64,000 nucleotides of DNA from Eledone cirrhosa (taxonomy: Eukaryota; Mollusca; Cephalopoda; Octopoda; Eledonidae): positions 175,545,706 to 175,609,705 of the forward strand of contig OZ024743.1 in NCBI GenBank assembly GCA_964016885.1. The letters run 5' to 3'. The notes beneath the pieces were generated by a model that was given only the letters and a program-made list of their open reading frames with translations, made no database searches and had not been told where the DNA came from. The translations under genes and the position numbers were made by a program. Positions 23,729 through 36,458 of the stretch are shown piece by piece. The stretch's first letter is position 1. Every line of letters begins with the position of its first letter.

Positions 23729-24450
23729 GTAGAAAAGACAACACACCAGAGAGAGAGAGAGAGATAATGCGCTATCAGTCAAACAGGGAAAAACCACCAG
23801 TGTATGGAATCTATAGCCCATGGGAGGCAAAGTAGACACACAATAATTAAAAGTATAAATCAAAGTGCAAATACGTACCTTGATAACTATCTAACACACA
23901 CGTACAAATCCAACAGGATCTGTTTCACCAACTAATTTGTTGACAGAAATGATTAGCCTATGGTTCATCAGCGAGAGTCTATGGCTCCGTTAATTTATCG
24001 TAATATTTCGCTCCTTATAACAGCCTCTCCTCTCTCCCTGTTTGGTTGAGCACACTTCTCTGAGTGGTTTGGGCTGCCCTTTCTAGCAGCACGTCCCTCA
24101 GAGTCCACTGGTTACTACCATAGGCACGCTGTGAATTCTCTCTCTCACGTGTGGCTGGACGATGGCTCTGGATACCTTTAGTGTTGTCTGAAATGTATAG
24201 CCTTACACACGCTGATGAACCATAGGCTAATCATTTCTGTCAACAAATTAGTTGGTGAAACAGATCCTGTTGGATTTGTACGTGTGTGTTAGATAGTTAT
24301 CGAGGTATGTTTTTACACTTTAATTTATACTTTTAATTATCGTGTGTCTACTCTGCCTTCCATGGGCTGTAGATTTCATACACTGGTGGTTTTTCCCTGT
24401 TTGACTGATAGCGCACTATCTCTCTCTCTCTGGTGTGTTGTCTTTTCTAC
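23729..24450. mobile_element. Inverted-repeat element, about 240-bp arms
   Basis: The left arm (23,729-23,972) starts GTAGAAAAGACAACACACCA. The right arm (24,211-24,450) ends with its complement. Arms share (GA)n/(CT)n, GTCAAACAGGGAAAAACCAC and AGTTGGTGAAACAGATCCTG (as complements), with scattered substitutions. The 238-base spacer is unique except for a block also found in the satellite (24,072-24,091). The phrase GAGAGTCTATGGCTCCGTTA just inside the left arm's end is repeated directly after the element at about 24,499. I do not recognise the family. A long-TIR DNA transposon or a foldback is likely. Confidence 0.75.
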
Positions 24451-24547
24451 AGGGCTCGGGATTCCTTCTCCCTTGAGCACATTGATGACAGGGAATAGCG
24501 AGAGTCTATGGCTCCGTTAATTTATCGTAATATAAATATATATATAT

Positions 24548-24578
<31 letters not shown>

Positions 24579-25708
24579 CACATATATATATATACAATGA
24601 TATTAAATAAATGGAAACTATATTTATAATACCATATTTATTAGATTATATATATTTCAAGGGTACCAAAAACTTTGGTACGCTTTCATCAGATAAAATA
24701 AAGATAATACAAAGTGTGTTTTATAAATTTTGACATAGCCAAGGAACATACCTTAACGGTTGAAGTTTTCCTTGGATAGTGGTGGACTTAGAGACAGATT
24801 TTTCAAAATTGTTAAGATGAGTATGCAAATGAATATGTAAATGAGGTTGAGGTATATGTTAAAAAGAACGTTATTTTAGACGCTATGGAGAATTTAGATA
24901 TGTGTTTGTATTAGTAGGAAAGAAAGAAAAGGAAGAAAAGGAAAGAAGAAGAGAAGACCTTAAAATTACGTTAATTTTGGGGAAAAAATTTGACTATTGA
25001 CCTATATTATGTATATACTTATATGGAGAACTTTGTAAGTATTTATCTTCTTACAATTTTGTAGTAGGTTATATGTATAAATATATGTATATATTAATAA
25101 TTGCATATGTATTAGTATGAAAGAGATATAGAAAATTTACAATTATTAGTTGTTTATAATAAGAGTTACGAGGGAGGTTGATTTTGTGTTTTATGTAAAT
25201 CAATAGGTATTTCAAATTATGAGATGAGAACAATTTATAGATTTGAATATTTTGTTCAGCATTGAAAATGTTTTCATAATATTAATTAAGCGAGGTTACA
25301 GATATAGGAAGTTTACACGATTGAGAAAGGAAAGATAACTCCAATTTTGTTTGTTAATCGATAAATTCGAAGCGTGATTTAGGAAATTATATATTATTTA
25401 GTGTGAGATTAATTATTTTAGTCGAAAGATGTGTGAATGTATGAAAATCCAAAAAGAGGAGAGACGTAATGATGTGCTTATCTAAGAAACTGTCGTGAAG
25501 AGGATACATTTTTCTAATGTCAGTTAATGATTATCAATCTTCATCTAAAAAAATATATCTTTACAGGGTGTCATTATAAAAATAATAATGTAAGAATTAA
25601 AAATAAAAAAATAAAAATAAAAAAAAATTGTATACATAAACATATATATTTAGAAATATATATATATTTCTATATATATGTATATATATATATATATATA
25701 TATGTGTG
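24451..25708. other. AT-rich unassigned sequence
   Basis: After a direct repeat of the GAGAGTCTATGG block (about 24,499-24,535) come CA/TA microsatellites and then AT-rich sequence with no convincing frame. A hairpin GTACCAAA-aac-TTTGGTAC lies at 24,663-24,681. (TA)n at about 25,660-25,703 precedes the satellite. Confidence 0.55.
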
Positions 25709-25931
25709 TAGTTATAGATATATACATGTTGCAACTGGTCACTTTTAAGCTCTATGAAGAATTAATAAATTAAAAGAATCAGAGCAATATATCATAAATC
25801 ATGTCTTTAGAATCATCAGATAAAATAAATACTATTTCGTCTTCTAATTAGCATAATTAACCATATAAAAAATCAATTAGATCAAGCTATAAGAAGAAAG
25901 GCTCTTATGGAGAAATCTCCGACAAATAACC
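25709..25931 (-). repeat. Inverted satellite fragment at the array edge
   Basis: About 223 bases are the reverse complement of the satellite segment that runs from the CGGAGATTTCTCC block to GACCAGTTGCAACATG and TATATCTATAACT. It abuts the direct array at 25,931/25,932 and pairs with about 26,125-26,345, so the array begins with a large foldback. It carries no ribozyme core. Confidence 0.9.
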
Positions 25932-25985
25932 TATTATTTGGATGTCTAAAAATAAGGAAGAAACCATGGTAGAGATATAATTACG
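25932..25985 (+). ncRNA. Truncated hammerhead at the array start
   Basis: Only the 3' half is present: TATTATTT loop, GGATGTCT, AAGGAAGAAACC, ATGGTAGAGAT. The CTGATGA half is lost at the inversion junction, so this copy cannot fold. The stem II base is also changed (GGAA for GGAT). Confidence 0.85.
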
Positions 25986-26558
25986 GTGTGTACGCATTTC
26001 TTCTAAGTTTAATTTTACACCTAATTGTGTATGGTTGATGATATATTTAGTCAATTTCTACATGCTGTCAAAATGTTGGATAAATTCTCGATTGGGGCCA
26101 CCGCGAAGAGGCTACGTTCAGTTATTTGTCGGAGATTTCTCCATAAGAGCCTTTCTTCTTATAGCTTGATCTAAATGATTTTTTTATATGGTGAATTATG
26201 CTAATTAGAAGAAGAAATAGTATATATTTTATCTGATGATTCTAAAGACATGATTTATGATATAGTGCTCTGATTTTTTAATTTATTAATTCTTCATAGA
26301 GCTTAAAAGTGACCAGTTGCAACATGTATATATCTGTAACTTTATGTATATGTTAACCTTTATATTTAATAAGCTCCCGATAGGTTGAGATTAAATTTGG
26401 CGATATTTGGCTGCACTTTCTAGCAGCAAGCCTACCCGCCGTAAGCAACCAATAACATTCTTTCTGGCTTGACCACAGCCACATAGCGATTCTTAGCCAT
26501 TTCTGAATCTATTGTCGGCGGGATCGGATTGAAAAACTAGATGTCTGATTTTGAGTTT

Positions 26559-26635
26559 GTCTCCTGATGAATCCTAACTCAGGACATTCCTATTATTTGG
26601 ATGTATAAAAATAAGGATGAAACGATGGTAGAGAT
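26559..26635 (+). ncRNA. Hammerhead copy with altered stem III
   Basis: Core and stems I and II are intact, but stem III reads ACGATGGT. The change breaks the palindrome and leaves only two possible intramolecular pairs. The same change occurs at 29,845 and 33,125. Confidence 0.8.
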
Positions 26636-27215
26636 ATAATTACGGTATGTACGCATTTCTTCTAAGTATAATTTTACACCTAATTGTGTATGGTTGATAA
26701 TATATTTAGTCAATTTCTACATGCTGTCGAAATGTTGGATACTTACTCGATTGGGGCTACCGCGAAGAGACTACGTTCGGTTATTTGTCGGAGATTTCTC
26801 CATAAGAGCCTTTCTTCTTATAGCTTGATCTAATTGATTTTTTATATGGTTAATTATGCTAATTAGAAGGAGAAATATTATATACTTTATCTGATGATTC
26901 TAAAGACATGAGTTATGATATATTGCTCTCATTTTTTAATTTATTAATTCTTGATAGAGCTTAAAAGTGACCAGTTGCAACCTGTATATATCTATAACTT
27001 TATGTATATGTTAAGTTTATATTTAATAAACTCCCGATAGGTTGAGATAAAATTTGGCGATATTTGGCTGCGCTTTCTAGCAGCAAGCCTACCCGCCGTA
27101 AGCAACCAATCACATTCTTTGTGGCTTGACCACAGCCACATAGCGATTCTTAGCCATTTTTGAATCTATTTTCGGCGGGATCGGATTGAAAATCTAGATG
27201 TCTGATTTTGAGTTT

Positions 27216-27292
27216 GTCTCCTGATGAATCCTAACACAGGACATTCCTATTATTTGGATGTATAAAAATAAGGATGAAACCATGGTAGAGAT
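27216..27292 (+). ncRNA. Hammerhead copy, consensus core
   Basis: All core elements are present: GTCTC-CTGATGA, ATCCT with AGGAT, GAAA, ACCATGGT, and GAGAT. The predicted cleavage is after A 27,287. One base in the stem II apical region differs (GGATGTAT for GGATGTCT). Confidence 0.88.
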
Positions 27293-27867
27293 ATAATTAC
27301 GGTATGTACGCATTTCTTCTAAGTTTAATTTCACACACACCTAATTGTGTATGGTTGATAATATATTTAGTCAATTTCTACATGCTGTCGAAATGTTGGA
27401 TAAATTCTCGATTGGGGCCACCGCGAAGAGGCTACGTTCGGTTATTTGTCGGAGAATTCTCCATAAGAGCCTTTCTTCTTATAGCTTGATCTAATTGATT
27501 TTTTATATGGTTAATAATGCTAATTAGAAGAAGAAATGGTATATATTTTATCTGATGATTCTAAAGACATGATTTATGATATATTGCTCTGATTTTTTAA
27601 TTTATTAATTCTTCATAGAGCTTAAAAGTGACCAGTTGCAACATGTGTATATCTATAACTTTATGTATATGTTAACATTTATATTTAATAATCTCCCGAT
27701 GCGTTGAGATTAAATTTGGCTGCGCTTTCTAGCAGCAAGCCTACCCTCCGTAAGCAACCAATCACATTCTTTCTGACTTGACCACAGCCACGTAGCGATT
27801 CTTAGCCATTTTTGAATCTATTTTCGGCGGGATCGGATTGAAAAACTAGATGTCTGATTTTGAATTT

Positions 27868-27944
27868 GTCTCCTGATGAATCCTAACTCAGGACATTCCT
27901 ATTATTTGGATGTCTGAAAATATGGATGAAACCATGGTAGAGAT
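27868..27944 (+). ncRNA. Hammerhead copy, consensus core with shorter stem II base
   Basis: The core is intact. The stem II 3' side reads TGGAT, giving a four-pair base (ATCC/GGAT). The predicted cleavage is after A 27,939. Confidence 0.86.
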
Positions 27945-29185
27945 ATAATTACGGTATGTACGCATTTCTTCTAAGTTTAATTTTACACCTAATTGTGTAT
28001 GGTTGATGATATATTTAGTAAATTTCTACATGCTGTCGAAATGTTGGATAACTTCTCGATTGGGGCCACCGCGAAGAGGCTACGTTCGGTTATTTATCGG
28101 AGATTTCTCCATAAGAGCCTTTCTTCTTATAGCTTGATCTAAATGATTTTTTTATATGGTTAATTATGCTAATTAGAAGAAGAAATAGTATATATTTTAT
28201 CTGATGATTCTAAAGACATGATTTATGATATATTGCTCTGATTTTTTAATTTATTATTTCTTCATAGAGCTTAAAAGTGACCAGTTGCAACATGTATATA
28301 TCTATAACTTTATGTATATGTTAACCTTTATATTTAATAATCTCCCGATAGGTTGAGATTATGTTTGGCGATATTTGGCTGCGCTTTCTAGCAGCAAACC
28401 TACCCGCCGTAAGCAACCAATCACATTCTTTCTGGCTTGACCACAGCCACATAGCGATTCTTAGCCATTTTTGAATTTATTTTCGGCGGGATCGGATTGA
28501 AAAACTAGATGTCTGATTTTGAGTTTGTCTCCTGATGAATCCTAACTCAGGACATTCCTATTATTTGGATGTCTAAAAATAAGGAGGAAACCATGGTAGA
28601 GATATAATTACGGTATGTACGCCTTTCTTCTAAGTTTAATTTTACACCTAATTGTGTATGGTTGATAATATATTTAGTCAATTTCTACATGCTGTCGAAA
28701 TGTTGGATAAATTCTCGATTGGGGACACCGCGAAGAGGCAACGTTCGGTTATTTGTCGGAGATTTCTCCATAAGAGCCTTTCTTCTTATAGCTTGATCTA
28801 AATGATTTTTTTATATGGTTAATTATGATAATTAGAAGAAGAAATAGTATATATTTTATCTGATGATTCTAAAGACAGGATTTATGATATAGTGCTCTGA
28901 TTTTTTAATTTATTATTTCTCCATAGAGCCTAAAAGTGACCAGTTGCAACATGTATATATCTATAACTTTAGGTATATGTTAACATTTATATTTAATAAT
29001 CTCCCCATAGGTTGAGATTAAGTATGGCGATATTTGGCTGCGCTTTATAGCAGCAAGCCTACCCGCCGTATGCAATCAATCACATTCTTTCTGACTTGAC
29101 CACAGCCACGCAGCGATTCCTAGCCATTTTTGAATCTATTTTCGGCGGTAGCGGATTGAAAAACTAGATGTGTGATTTTGAGTTT

Positions 29186-29262
29186 GTCTCCTGATGAATC
29201 CTAACTCAGGACATTCCTATTATTTGGATGTTTAAAAATAAGGATGAAACCATGGTAGAAAT
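29186..29262 (+). ncRNA. Hammerhead copy with stem I mismatch (GAAAT)
   Basis: The 3' strand of stem I reads GAAAT in place of GAGAT, so the third pair is lost. The same change is at 32,466 and 63,784, and the first two belong to a duplicated block offset by 3,280 bp. Confidence 0.82.
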
Positions 29263-30502
29263 ATAATTACGGTATATACGCATCTCTTCTAAGTTTAATT
29301 TTACACCTAATTGTGTATGGTTGATGATATATTTAGTCAATTTCTACATGCTGTCGAAATTTTGGATATATTCTCGATTGGGGCCACCGCGAAGAGGCTA
29401 CGTTCGGTTATTTGTCGGAGATTTCTCCATAAGAGCCTTTCTTCTTATAGCTTGATGTAAATGATTTTTTTAAATGGTGAATTATGCTAATTAGAAGAAG
29501 AAATAGTATATATTTTATCTGATGATTCTAAAGACATGATTTATGATATAGTGCTCTGATTTTTTAATTTATTAATTCTTCATAGAGCTTAAAAGTGACC
29601 AGTTGCAACATGTATATATCTATAACTTTATGTATATGTTAACCTTTATATTTAATAATCTCCCGATAGGTTGAGATTAAATTTGGCGATATTTGGCTGC
29701 ACTTTCTAGCAGCAAGCCTACCCGCCGTAAGCAACCAATAACATTCTTTCTGGCTTGAGCACAGCCACATAGCGATTCTTAGCCATTTCTGAATCTATTG
29801 TCGGCGCGATCGGATTGAAAAACTAGATGTCTGATTTTGAGTTTGTTTCCTGATGAATCCTAACTCAGGACATTCCTATTATTTGGATGTATAAAAATAA
29901 GGATGAAACGATGGTAGAGATATAATTACGGTATGTACGCATTTCTTCTAAGTATAATTTTACACCTAATTGTGTATGGTTGATAATATATTTAGTCAAT
30001 TTCTACATGCTGACGAAATGTTGGATACTTTCTCGATTGGGGCTACCGCGAAGAGACTACGTTCGGTTATTTGTCGGAGATTTCTCCATAAGAGCCTTTC
30101 TTCTTATAGCTTGATCTAATTGATTTTTTATATGGTTAATTATGCTAATTAGAAGGAGAAATATTATATACTTTATCTGATGATTCTAAAGACATGATTT
30201 ATGATATATTGCTCTGATTTTTTAATTTATTAATTCTTGATAGAGCTTAAAAGTGACCAGTTGCAACCTGTATATATCTATAACTTTATGTATATGTTAA
30301 CTTTATATTTAATAAACTCCCGATAGGTTGAGATAAAATTTGGCGATATTTGGCTGCGCTTTCTAGCAGCAAGCCTACCCGCCGTAAGCAACCAATCACA
30401 TTCTTTCTGGCTTGACCACAGCCACATAGCGATTCTTAGCCATTTTTGAATCTATTTTTGGCGGGATCGGATTGAAAAACTAGATGTCTCTTTTTTGAGT
30501 TT

Positions 30503-30579
30503 GTCTCCTGATGAATCCTAACACAGGACATTCCTACTATTTGGATGTCAAAAAATAAGGATGTAACCATGGTATAGAT
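30503..30579 (+). ncRNA. Hammerhead copy with mutated core (GTAA)
   Basis: The GAAA core box reads GTAA, and the base after the cleavage site is T in place of G. Activity is not expected. The copy at 33,782 shares the second change but keeps GAAA. Confidence 0.83.
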
Positions 30580-31158
30580 ATAATTACGGTATGTACGCAT
30601 TTCTTCTAAGTTTAATTTTACACCTAATTGTGTATGGTTGATGATATATTTAGTCCATTTCTATGCTGTCGAAATGTTGAATAATTTCTCTATTGGGGCC
30701 AACGCGAAGAGGCTACGTTCGGTTATTTGTCGGAGATTTCTCCATAAGAGCCTTTCTTCTTATAGCTTGATCTAATTGATTTTTTATATGGTTAATTATG
30801 CTAATTAGAAGAAGAAATAATATATATTTTATCTGATGATTCTAATGACATGATTTATGATATATTGCTCTGATTTTGTAATTTATTAATTCTTCATGGA
30901 GCTTAAAAGTGACCAGTTGCAACATGTGTATATCTATAACTTTATGTATATGTTAACCTTTATATTTAATAATCACCCGATAGGTTGAGATTGAATTTGG
31001 CGATAATTGGCTGCGCTTTCTAGCAGCAAGCCTACCCGCCGTAAGCAACCAATCACATTCTTTCTGGCTTGACCACAGCCACATAGCGATTCTTAGCCAT
31101 TTTTGAATCTATTTTCGGCGGGATCGGATTGAAAATCTAGATGTTTGATTTTGAGTTT

Positions 31159-31235
31159 GTCTCCTGATGAATCCTAACACAGGACATTCCTATTATTTGG
31201 ATGTCTAAAAATAAGGATGAAACCATGGTAGAGAT
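31159..31235 (+). ncRNA. Hammerhead copy, full consensus
   Basis: Every core base and stem agrees with the consensus. The predicted cleavage is after A 31,230. It is a good reference copy for a folding check. Confidence 0.9.
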
Positions 31236-31806
31236 ATAATTACGGTATGTACGCATTTCTTCTAAGTTTAATTTCACACATAATTGTGTATGGTTAATGG
31301 TATATTTAGTCAATTTCTACATGCTGTCGAAATGTTGGATAAATTCTCGATTGGGGCCACCGCGAAGAGGCTACGTTCGGTTATTTGTCGGAGAATTCTC
31401 CATAAGAGCCTTTCTTCTTATAGCTTGATCTAATTGATTTTTTATATGGTTAATTATGCTAATTAGAAGAAGAAATAGTATATATTTTATCTGATGATTC
31501 TAAAGACATGATTTATGATATATTGCTCTGATTTTTTAATTTATTAATTCTTCATAGAGCTTAAAAGTGACCAGTTGCAACATGTGTATATCTATAACTT
31601 TATGTATATGTTAACCTTTATATTTAATAATCTCCCGATGCGTTGAGATTAAATTTGGCTGCGCTTTCTAGCAGCAAGCCTACCCTCCGTAAGCAACCAA
31701 TCACATTCTTTCTGACTTGACCACAGCCACGTAGCGATTCTTAGCCATGTTTGAATCTATTTTCGGCGGGATCGGATTGAAAAACTAGATGTCTGATTTT
31801 GAGTTT

Positions 31807-31883
31807 GTCTCCTGATGAATCCTAACACAGGACATTCCTATTATTTGGATGTCTAAAAATAAGGATGAAACCATGGTAGAGAT
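31807..31883 (+). ncRNA. Hammerhead copy, full consensus
   Basis: The core and stems are identical to the copy at 31,159, 648 bases away. A transcript spanning both would release a monomer of about 648 nt if both cleave (after A 31,230 and A 31,878). Confidence 0.9.
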
Positions 31884-34427
31884 ATAATTACGGTATGTAC
31901 GCATTTCTTCTAAGTTTAATTTTACACCTAATTGTGTATGGTTGATAATATATTTAGTCAATTTCTACATGCTGTCGAAATGTTGGATAAATTCTCGATT
32001 GGGGACACCGCGAAGAGGCAACGTTCGGTTATTTGTCGGAGATTTCTCCATAAGAGCCTTTCTTCTTATAGCTTGATCTAAATGATTTTTTTATATGGTT
32101 AATTATGATAATGAGAAGAAGAAATAGTATATATTTTATCTGATGATTCTAAAGACAGGATTTATGATATAGTGCTCTGATTTTTTAATTTATTATTTCT
32201 CCATAGAGCCTAAAAGTGACCAGTTGCAACATGTATATATCTATAACTTTAGGTTTATGTTAACATTTATATTTAATAATCTCCCCATAGGTTGAGATTA
32301 AGTATGGCGATATTTGGCTGCGCTTTATAGCAGCAAGCCTACCCGCCGTATGCAATCAATCACATTCTTTCTGACTTGACCACAGCCACGTAGCGATTCC
32401 TAGCCATTTTTGAATCTATTTTCGGCGGTAGCGGATTGAAAAACTAGATGTGTGATTTTGAGTTTGTCTCCTGATGAATCCTAACTCAGGACATTCCTAT
32501 TATTTGGATGTTTAAAAATAAGGATGAAACCATGGTAGAAATATAATTACGGTATATACGCATTTCTTCTAAGTTTAATTTTACACCTAATTGTGTATGG
32601 TTGATGATATATTTAGTCAATTTCTACATGCTGTCGAAATTTTGGATATATTCTCGATTGGGGCCACCGCGAAGAGGCTACGTTCGGTTATTTGTCGGAG
32701 ATTTCTCCATAAGAGCCTTTCTTCTTATAGCTTGATGTAAATGATTTTTTTATATGGTGAATTATGCTAATCAGAAGAAGAAATAGTATATATTTTATCT
32801 GATGATTCTAAAGACATGATTTATGATATAGTGCTCTGATTTTTTAATTTATTAATTCTTCATAGAGCTTAAAAGTGACCAGTTGCAACATGTATATATC
32901 TATAACTTTATGTATATGTTAACCTTTATATTTAATAATCTCCCGACAGGTTGAGATTAAATTTGGCGATATTTGGCTGCACTTTCTAGCAGCAAGCCTA
33001 CCCGCCGTAAGCAACCAATAACATTCTTTCTGGCTTGAGCACAGCCACATAGCGATTCTTAGCCATTTCTGAATCTATTGTCGGCGGGATCGGATTGAAA
33101 AACTAGATGTCTGATTTTGAGTTTGTTTCCTGATGAATCCTAACTCAGGACATTCCTATTATTTGGATGTATAAAAATAAGGATGAAACGATGGTAGAGA
33201 TATAATTACGGTATGTACGCATTTCTTCTAAGTATAATTTTACACCTAATTGTGTATGGTTGATAATATATTTAGTCAATTTCTACATGCTGTCGAAATG
33301 TTGGATACTTTCTCGATTGGGGCTACCGCGAAGAGACTACGTTCGGTTATTTGTCGGAGATTTCTCCATAAGAGCCTTTCTTCTTATAGCTTGATCTAAT
33401 TGATTTTTATATGGTTAATTATGCTAATTAGAAGGAGAAATATTATATACTTTATCTGATGATTCTAAAGACATGATTTATGATATATTGCTCTGATTTT
33501 TTAATTTATTAATTCTTGATAGAGCTTAAAAGTGACCAGTTGCAACCTGTATATATCTATAACTTTATGTATATGTTAACTTTATATTTAATAAACTCCC
33601 GATAGGTTGAGATAAAATTTGGCGATATTTGGCTGCGCTTTCTAGCAGCAAGCCTACCCGCCGTAAGCAACCAATCACATTCTTTCTGGCTTGACCACAG
33701 CCACATAGCGATTCTTAGCCATTTTTGAATCTATTTTTGGCGGGATCGGATTGAAAAACTAGATGTCTCTTTTTTGAGTTTGTCTCCTGATGAATCCTAA
33801 CACAGGACATTCCTACTATTTGGATGTCAAAAAATAAGGATGAAACCATGGTATAGATATAATTACGGTATGTACGCATTTCTTCTAAGTTTAATTTTAC
33901 ACCTAATTGTGTATGGTTGATGATATATTTAGTCCATTTCTATGCTGTCGAAATGTTGGATAATTTCTCTATTGGGGCCAACGCGAAGAGGCTACGTTCG
34001 GTTATTTGTCGGAGATTTCTCCATAAGCGCCTTTCTTCTTATAGCTTGATCTAATTGATTTTTTATATGGTTAATTATGCTAATTAGAAGAAGAAATAGT
34101 ATATATTTTATCTGATGATTCTAATGACATGATTTATGATATATTGCTCTGATTTTGTAATTTATTAATTCTTCATGGAGCTTAAAAGTGACCAGTTGCC
34201 ACATGTATATATCTATAACTTTATGTATATGTTAACCTTTATATTTAATAATCTCCGAATGCGTTGAGATTAAATTTGGCTGCGCTTTCTAGCTACAAGC
34301 CTACCCGCTGTAAGCAACCAATCACATTCATTCTGACTTGACCACAGCCACGTAGCGATTCTTAGCAATTTTTGAATCTATTTTCGGCGGGATCGGATTG
34401 AAAATCTAGATGTCTGATTTTGAGTTT

Positions 34428-34504
34428 GTCTCCTGATGAATCCTAACTCAGGACATTCCTATTATTTGGATGTCTAAAAATAAGGATGAAACCATGGTAG
34501 AGAT
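34428..34504 (+). ncRNA. Hammerhead copy, full consensus
   Basis: The core, all stems and the ACCATGGT palindrome are present, with ATCCTAACTCAGGACATTCC on the stem II 5' side. The predicted cleavage is after A 34,499. Confidence 0.9.
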
Positions 34505-35075
34505 ATAATTACGGTATGTACGCATATCTTCTAATTTTAATTTTACACCTAATTGTGTATGGTTGATGATATATTTAGTCAATTTCTACATGCTGTCGAA
34601 ATGTTGGATAAATTCTCGATTGGGGCCACCGCGAAGAGGCTACGTCCGGTTATTTGTCGGAGATTACTCCATAAGAGCCTTTCTTCTTATAGCTTGATCT
34701 AATTGATTTTTTATATGGTTAATTATGCTAATTAGAAGAAGAAATAGTATATATTTTATCTGATGATTCTAAAGACATGATTTATGATATATTGCTCTGA
34801 TTTTTTAATTTATTATTTCTTCATAGAGCTTAAAAGTGACCAGTTGCAACATGTATATATCTATAACTTTATGTATATGTTAACCTTTATATTTAATAAT
34901 CTCCCAATGCGTTGAGATTAAATTTGGCTGCGCTTTCTAGCAGAAAGCCTACCCACTGTAAGCAACCAATCACATTCTTTCTGACTTGACCACAGCCACG
35001 TAGCGATTCTTAGCCATTTTTGAATCTATTTTCGGCGGGATCGGATTGAAAAACTAGATGTCTGATTATGAATTT

Positions 35076-35152
35076 GTCTCCCGATGAATCCTAACTCAGG
35101 ACATTCCTATTATTTGGATGTCTAAAAATAAGGATGAAACCATGGTAGAGAT
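35076..35152 (+). ncRNA. Hammerhead copy with mutated core (CCGATGA)
   Basis: The invariant U4 position is C (CCGATGA), which should abolish cleavage. The rest is consensus. Confidence 0.82.
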
Positions 35153-35734
35153 ATAATTACGGTATGTACGCATTTCTTCTAAGTTTAATTTTACACCTAA
35201 TTGTGTATGGTTGATGATATATTTAGTCAATTTCTACATGCTGTCGAAATGTTGGATACATTTTTGTTTGGGGCCACTGCGAAGAGGCTACGTTCGGTTA
35301 TTTGTCGGAGATTTCGCCATAAAAGCCTTTCTTCTTATAGCTTGATCTAATTGATTTTTTTATATGGTTAATTATGCTAATTAGAAGAAGAAATAGTATA
35401 TATTTTATCTGATGATTCTAAAGACATGATTTATGATATATTGCTCTGATTTTGTAATTTATTAATTCTTCATGGTGCTTAAAAGTGACCAGTTGCAACA
35501 TGTATATATCTATAACTTTATGTATATGTTAACCTTTATATTTAATAATCTTCCGAAAGATTGAGATTAAATTTGGCGATAATTGGCTGAGCTTTCTAGC
35601 AGCAAGCCTACCCGCCGTAAGCAAACAATCGCATTCTTTCTGGCTTGACCACAGCCACATAGCGATTCTTAGACATTTTTGAATCTATTTTCGGCGGGAT
35701 CGGATTGAAAAAATAGATGTCTGATTTTGAGTTT

Positions 35735-35810
35735 GTCTCCTGATGAATCTAACTCAGGACATTCCTATTATTTGGATGTCTAAAAATAAGGATGAAACCA
35801 TGGTAGAGAT
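35735..35810 (+). ncRNA. Hammerhead copy with one-base-shorter stem II (AATCT class)
   Basis: ATCCT has become ATCT, so the stem II base has three Watson-Crick pairs plus a U-G pair. This class recurs, for example at 37,696, 39,650, 43,559, 44,865, 49,433, 50,080 and 62,478. Confidence 0.84.
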
Positions 35811-36381
35811 ATAATTACGGTATGTACGCATTTCTTCTAAGTTTAATTTTACACCTAATTGTGTATGGTTGATGATATATTTAGTCAATTTCTACATGCT
35901 GTCGAAATGTTGGATAAATTCTCGATTGGGACCACCGCGAAGAGGCTACGCTCGGTTATTTGTCGGAGATTTCTCCATAAGAGCCTTTCTTCTAATAGCT
36001 TGATCTAATTGATTTTTTATATGGTTAATTATGCTAATTAGAAGAAGAAATAGTATATATTTTATCTGATGATTCTAAAGACATGATTTGTGATATATTG
36101 CTCTGATTTTTTAATTTATTATTTCTTCATAGAGCTTAAAAGTGACCAGTTGCAACATGTATATATCTATAACTTTATGTATATGTTAACCTTTATATTT
36201 AATAATCTCCGAATTCGTTGAGATTAAATTTGGCTGCGCTTTATAGCAGCAAGCCTACCCGCTGTAAGCAACCAATCACATTCTTTCTGACTTGACCACA
36301 GCCACGTAGCGATTCTTAGCCATTTTTGAATCTATTTTCGGCGGGATCGGATTGAAAAACTAGATGACTGATTTTGAGTTT

Positions 36382-36458
36382 GTCGCCTGATGAATCCAAA
36401 CTCAGGACATTCCTATTATTTGGATGTCTAAAAATAAGGATGAAACCATGGTAGAGAT
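36382..36458 (+). ncRNA. Hammerhead copy of the GTCGC class
   Basis: Stem I 5' reads GTCGC with an uncompensated G-A mismatch opposite GAGAT. Stem II is ATCC/GGAT followed by AAACTC. About 18 monomers belong to this class, often with the linked change GATGACTGATT upstream. Confidence 0.84.

Noticed and set aside
24686..24700. CTGATGA on the minus strand near the GTACCAAA hairpin
   Set aside because: No GAAA box or paired stems follow, so it is a chance heptamer.
27304..27489. 61-residue frame in a satellite monomer
   Set aside because: It occurs in one variant monomer only and is not kept open across the array.
30827..30860. A second CTGATGA in each satellite monomer (TTTTATCTGATGATTCTAA) as another hammerhead core
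   Set aside because: No GAAA box with a matching stem II follows at a suitable distance, and no stem I partner is found.
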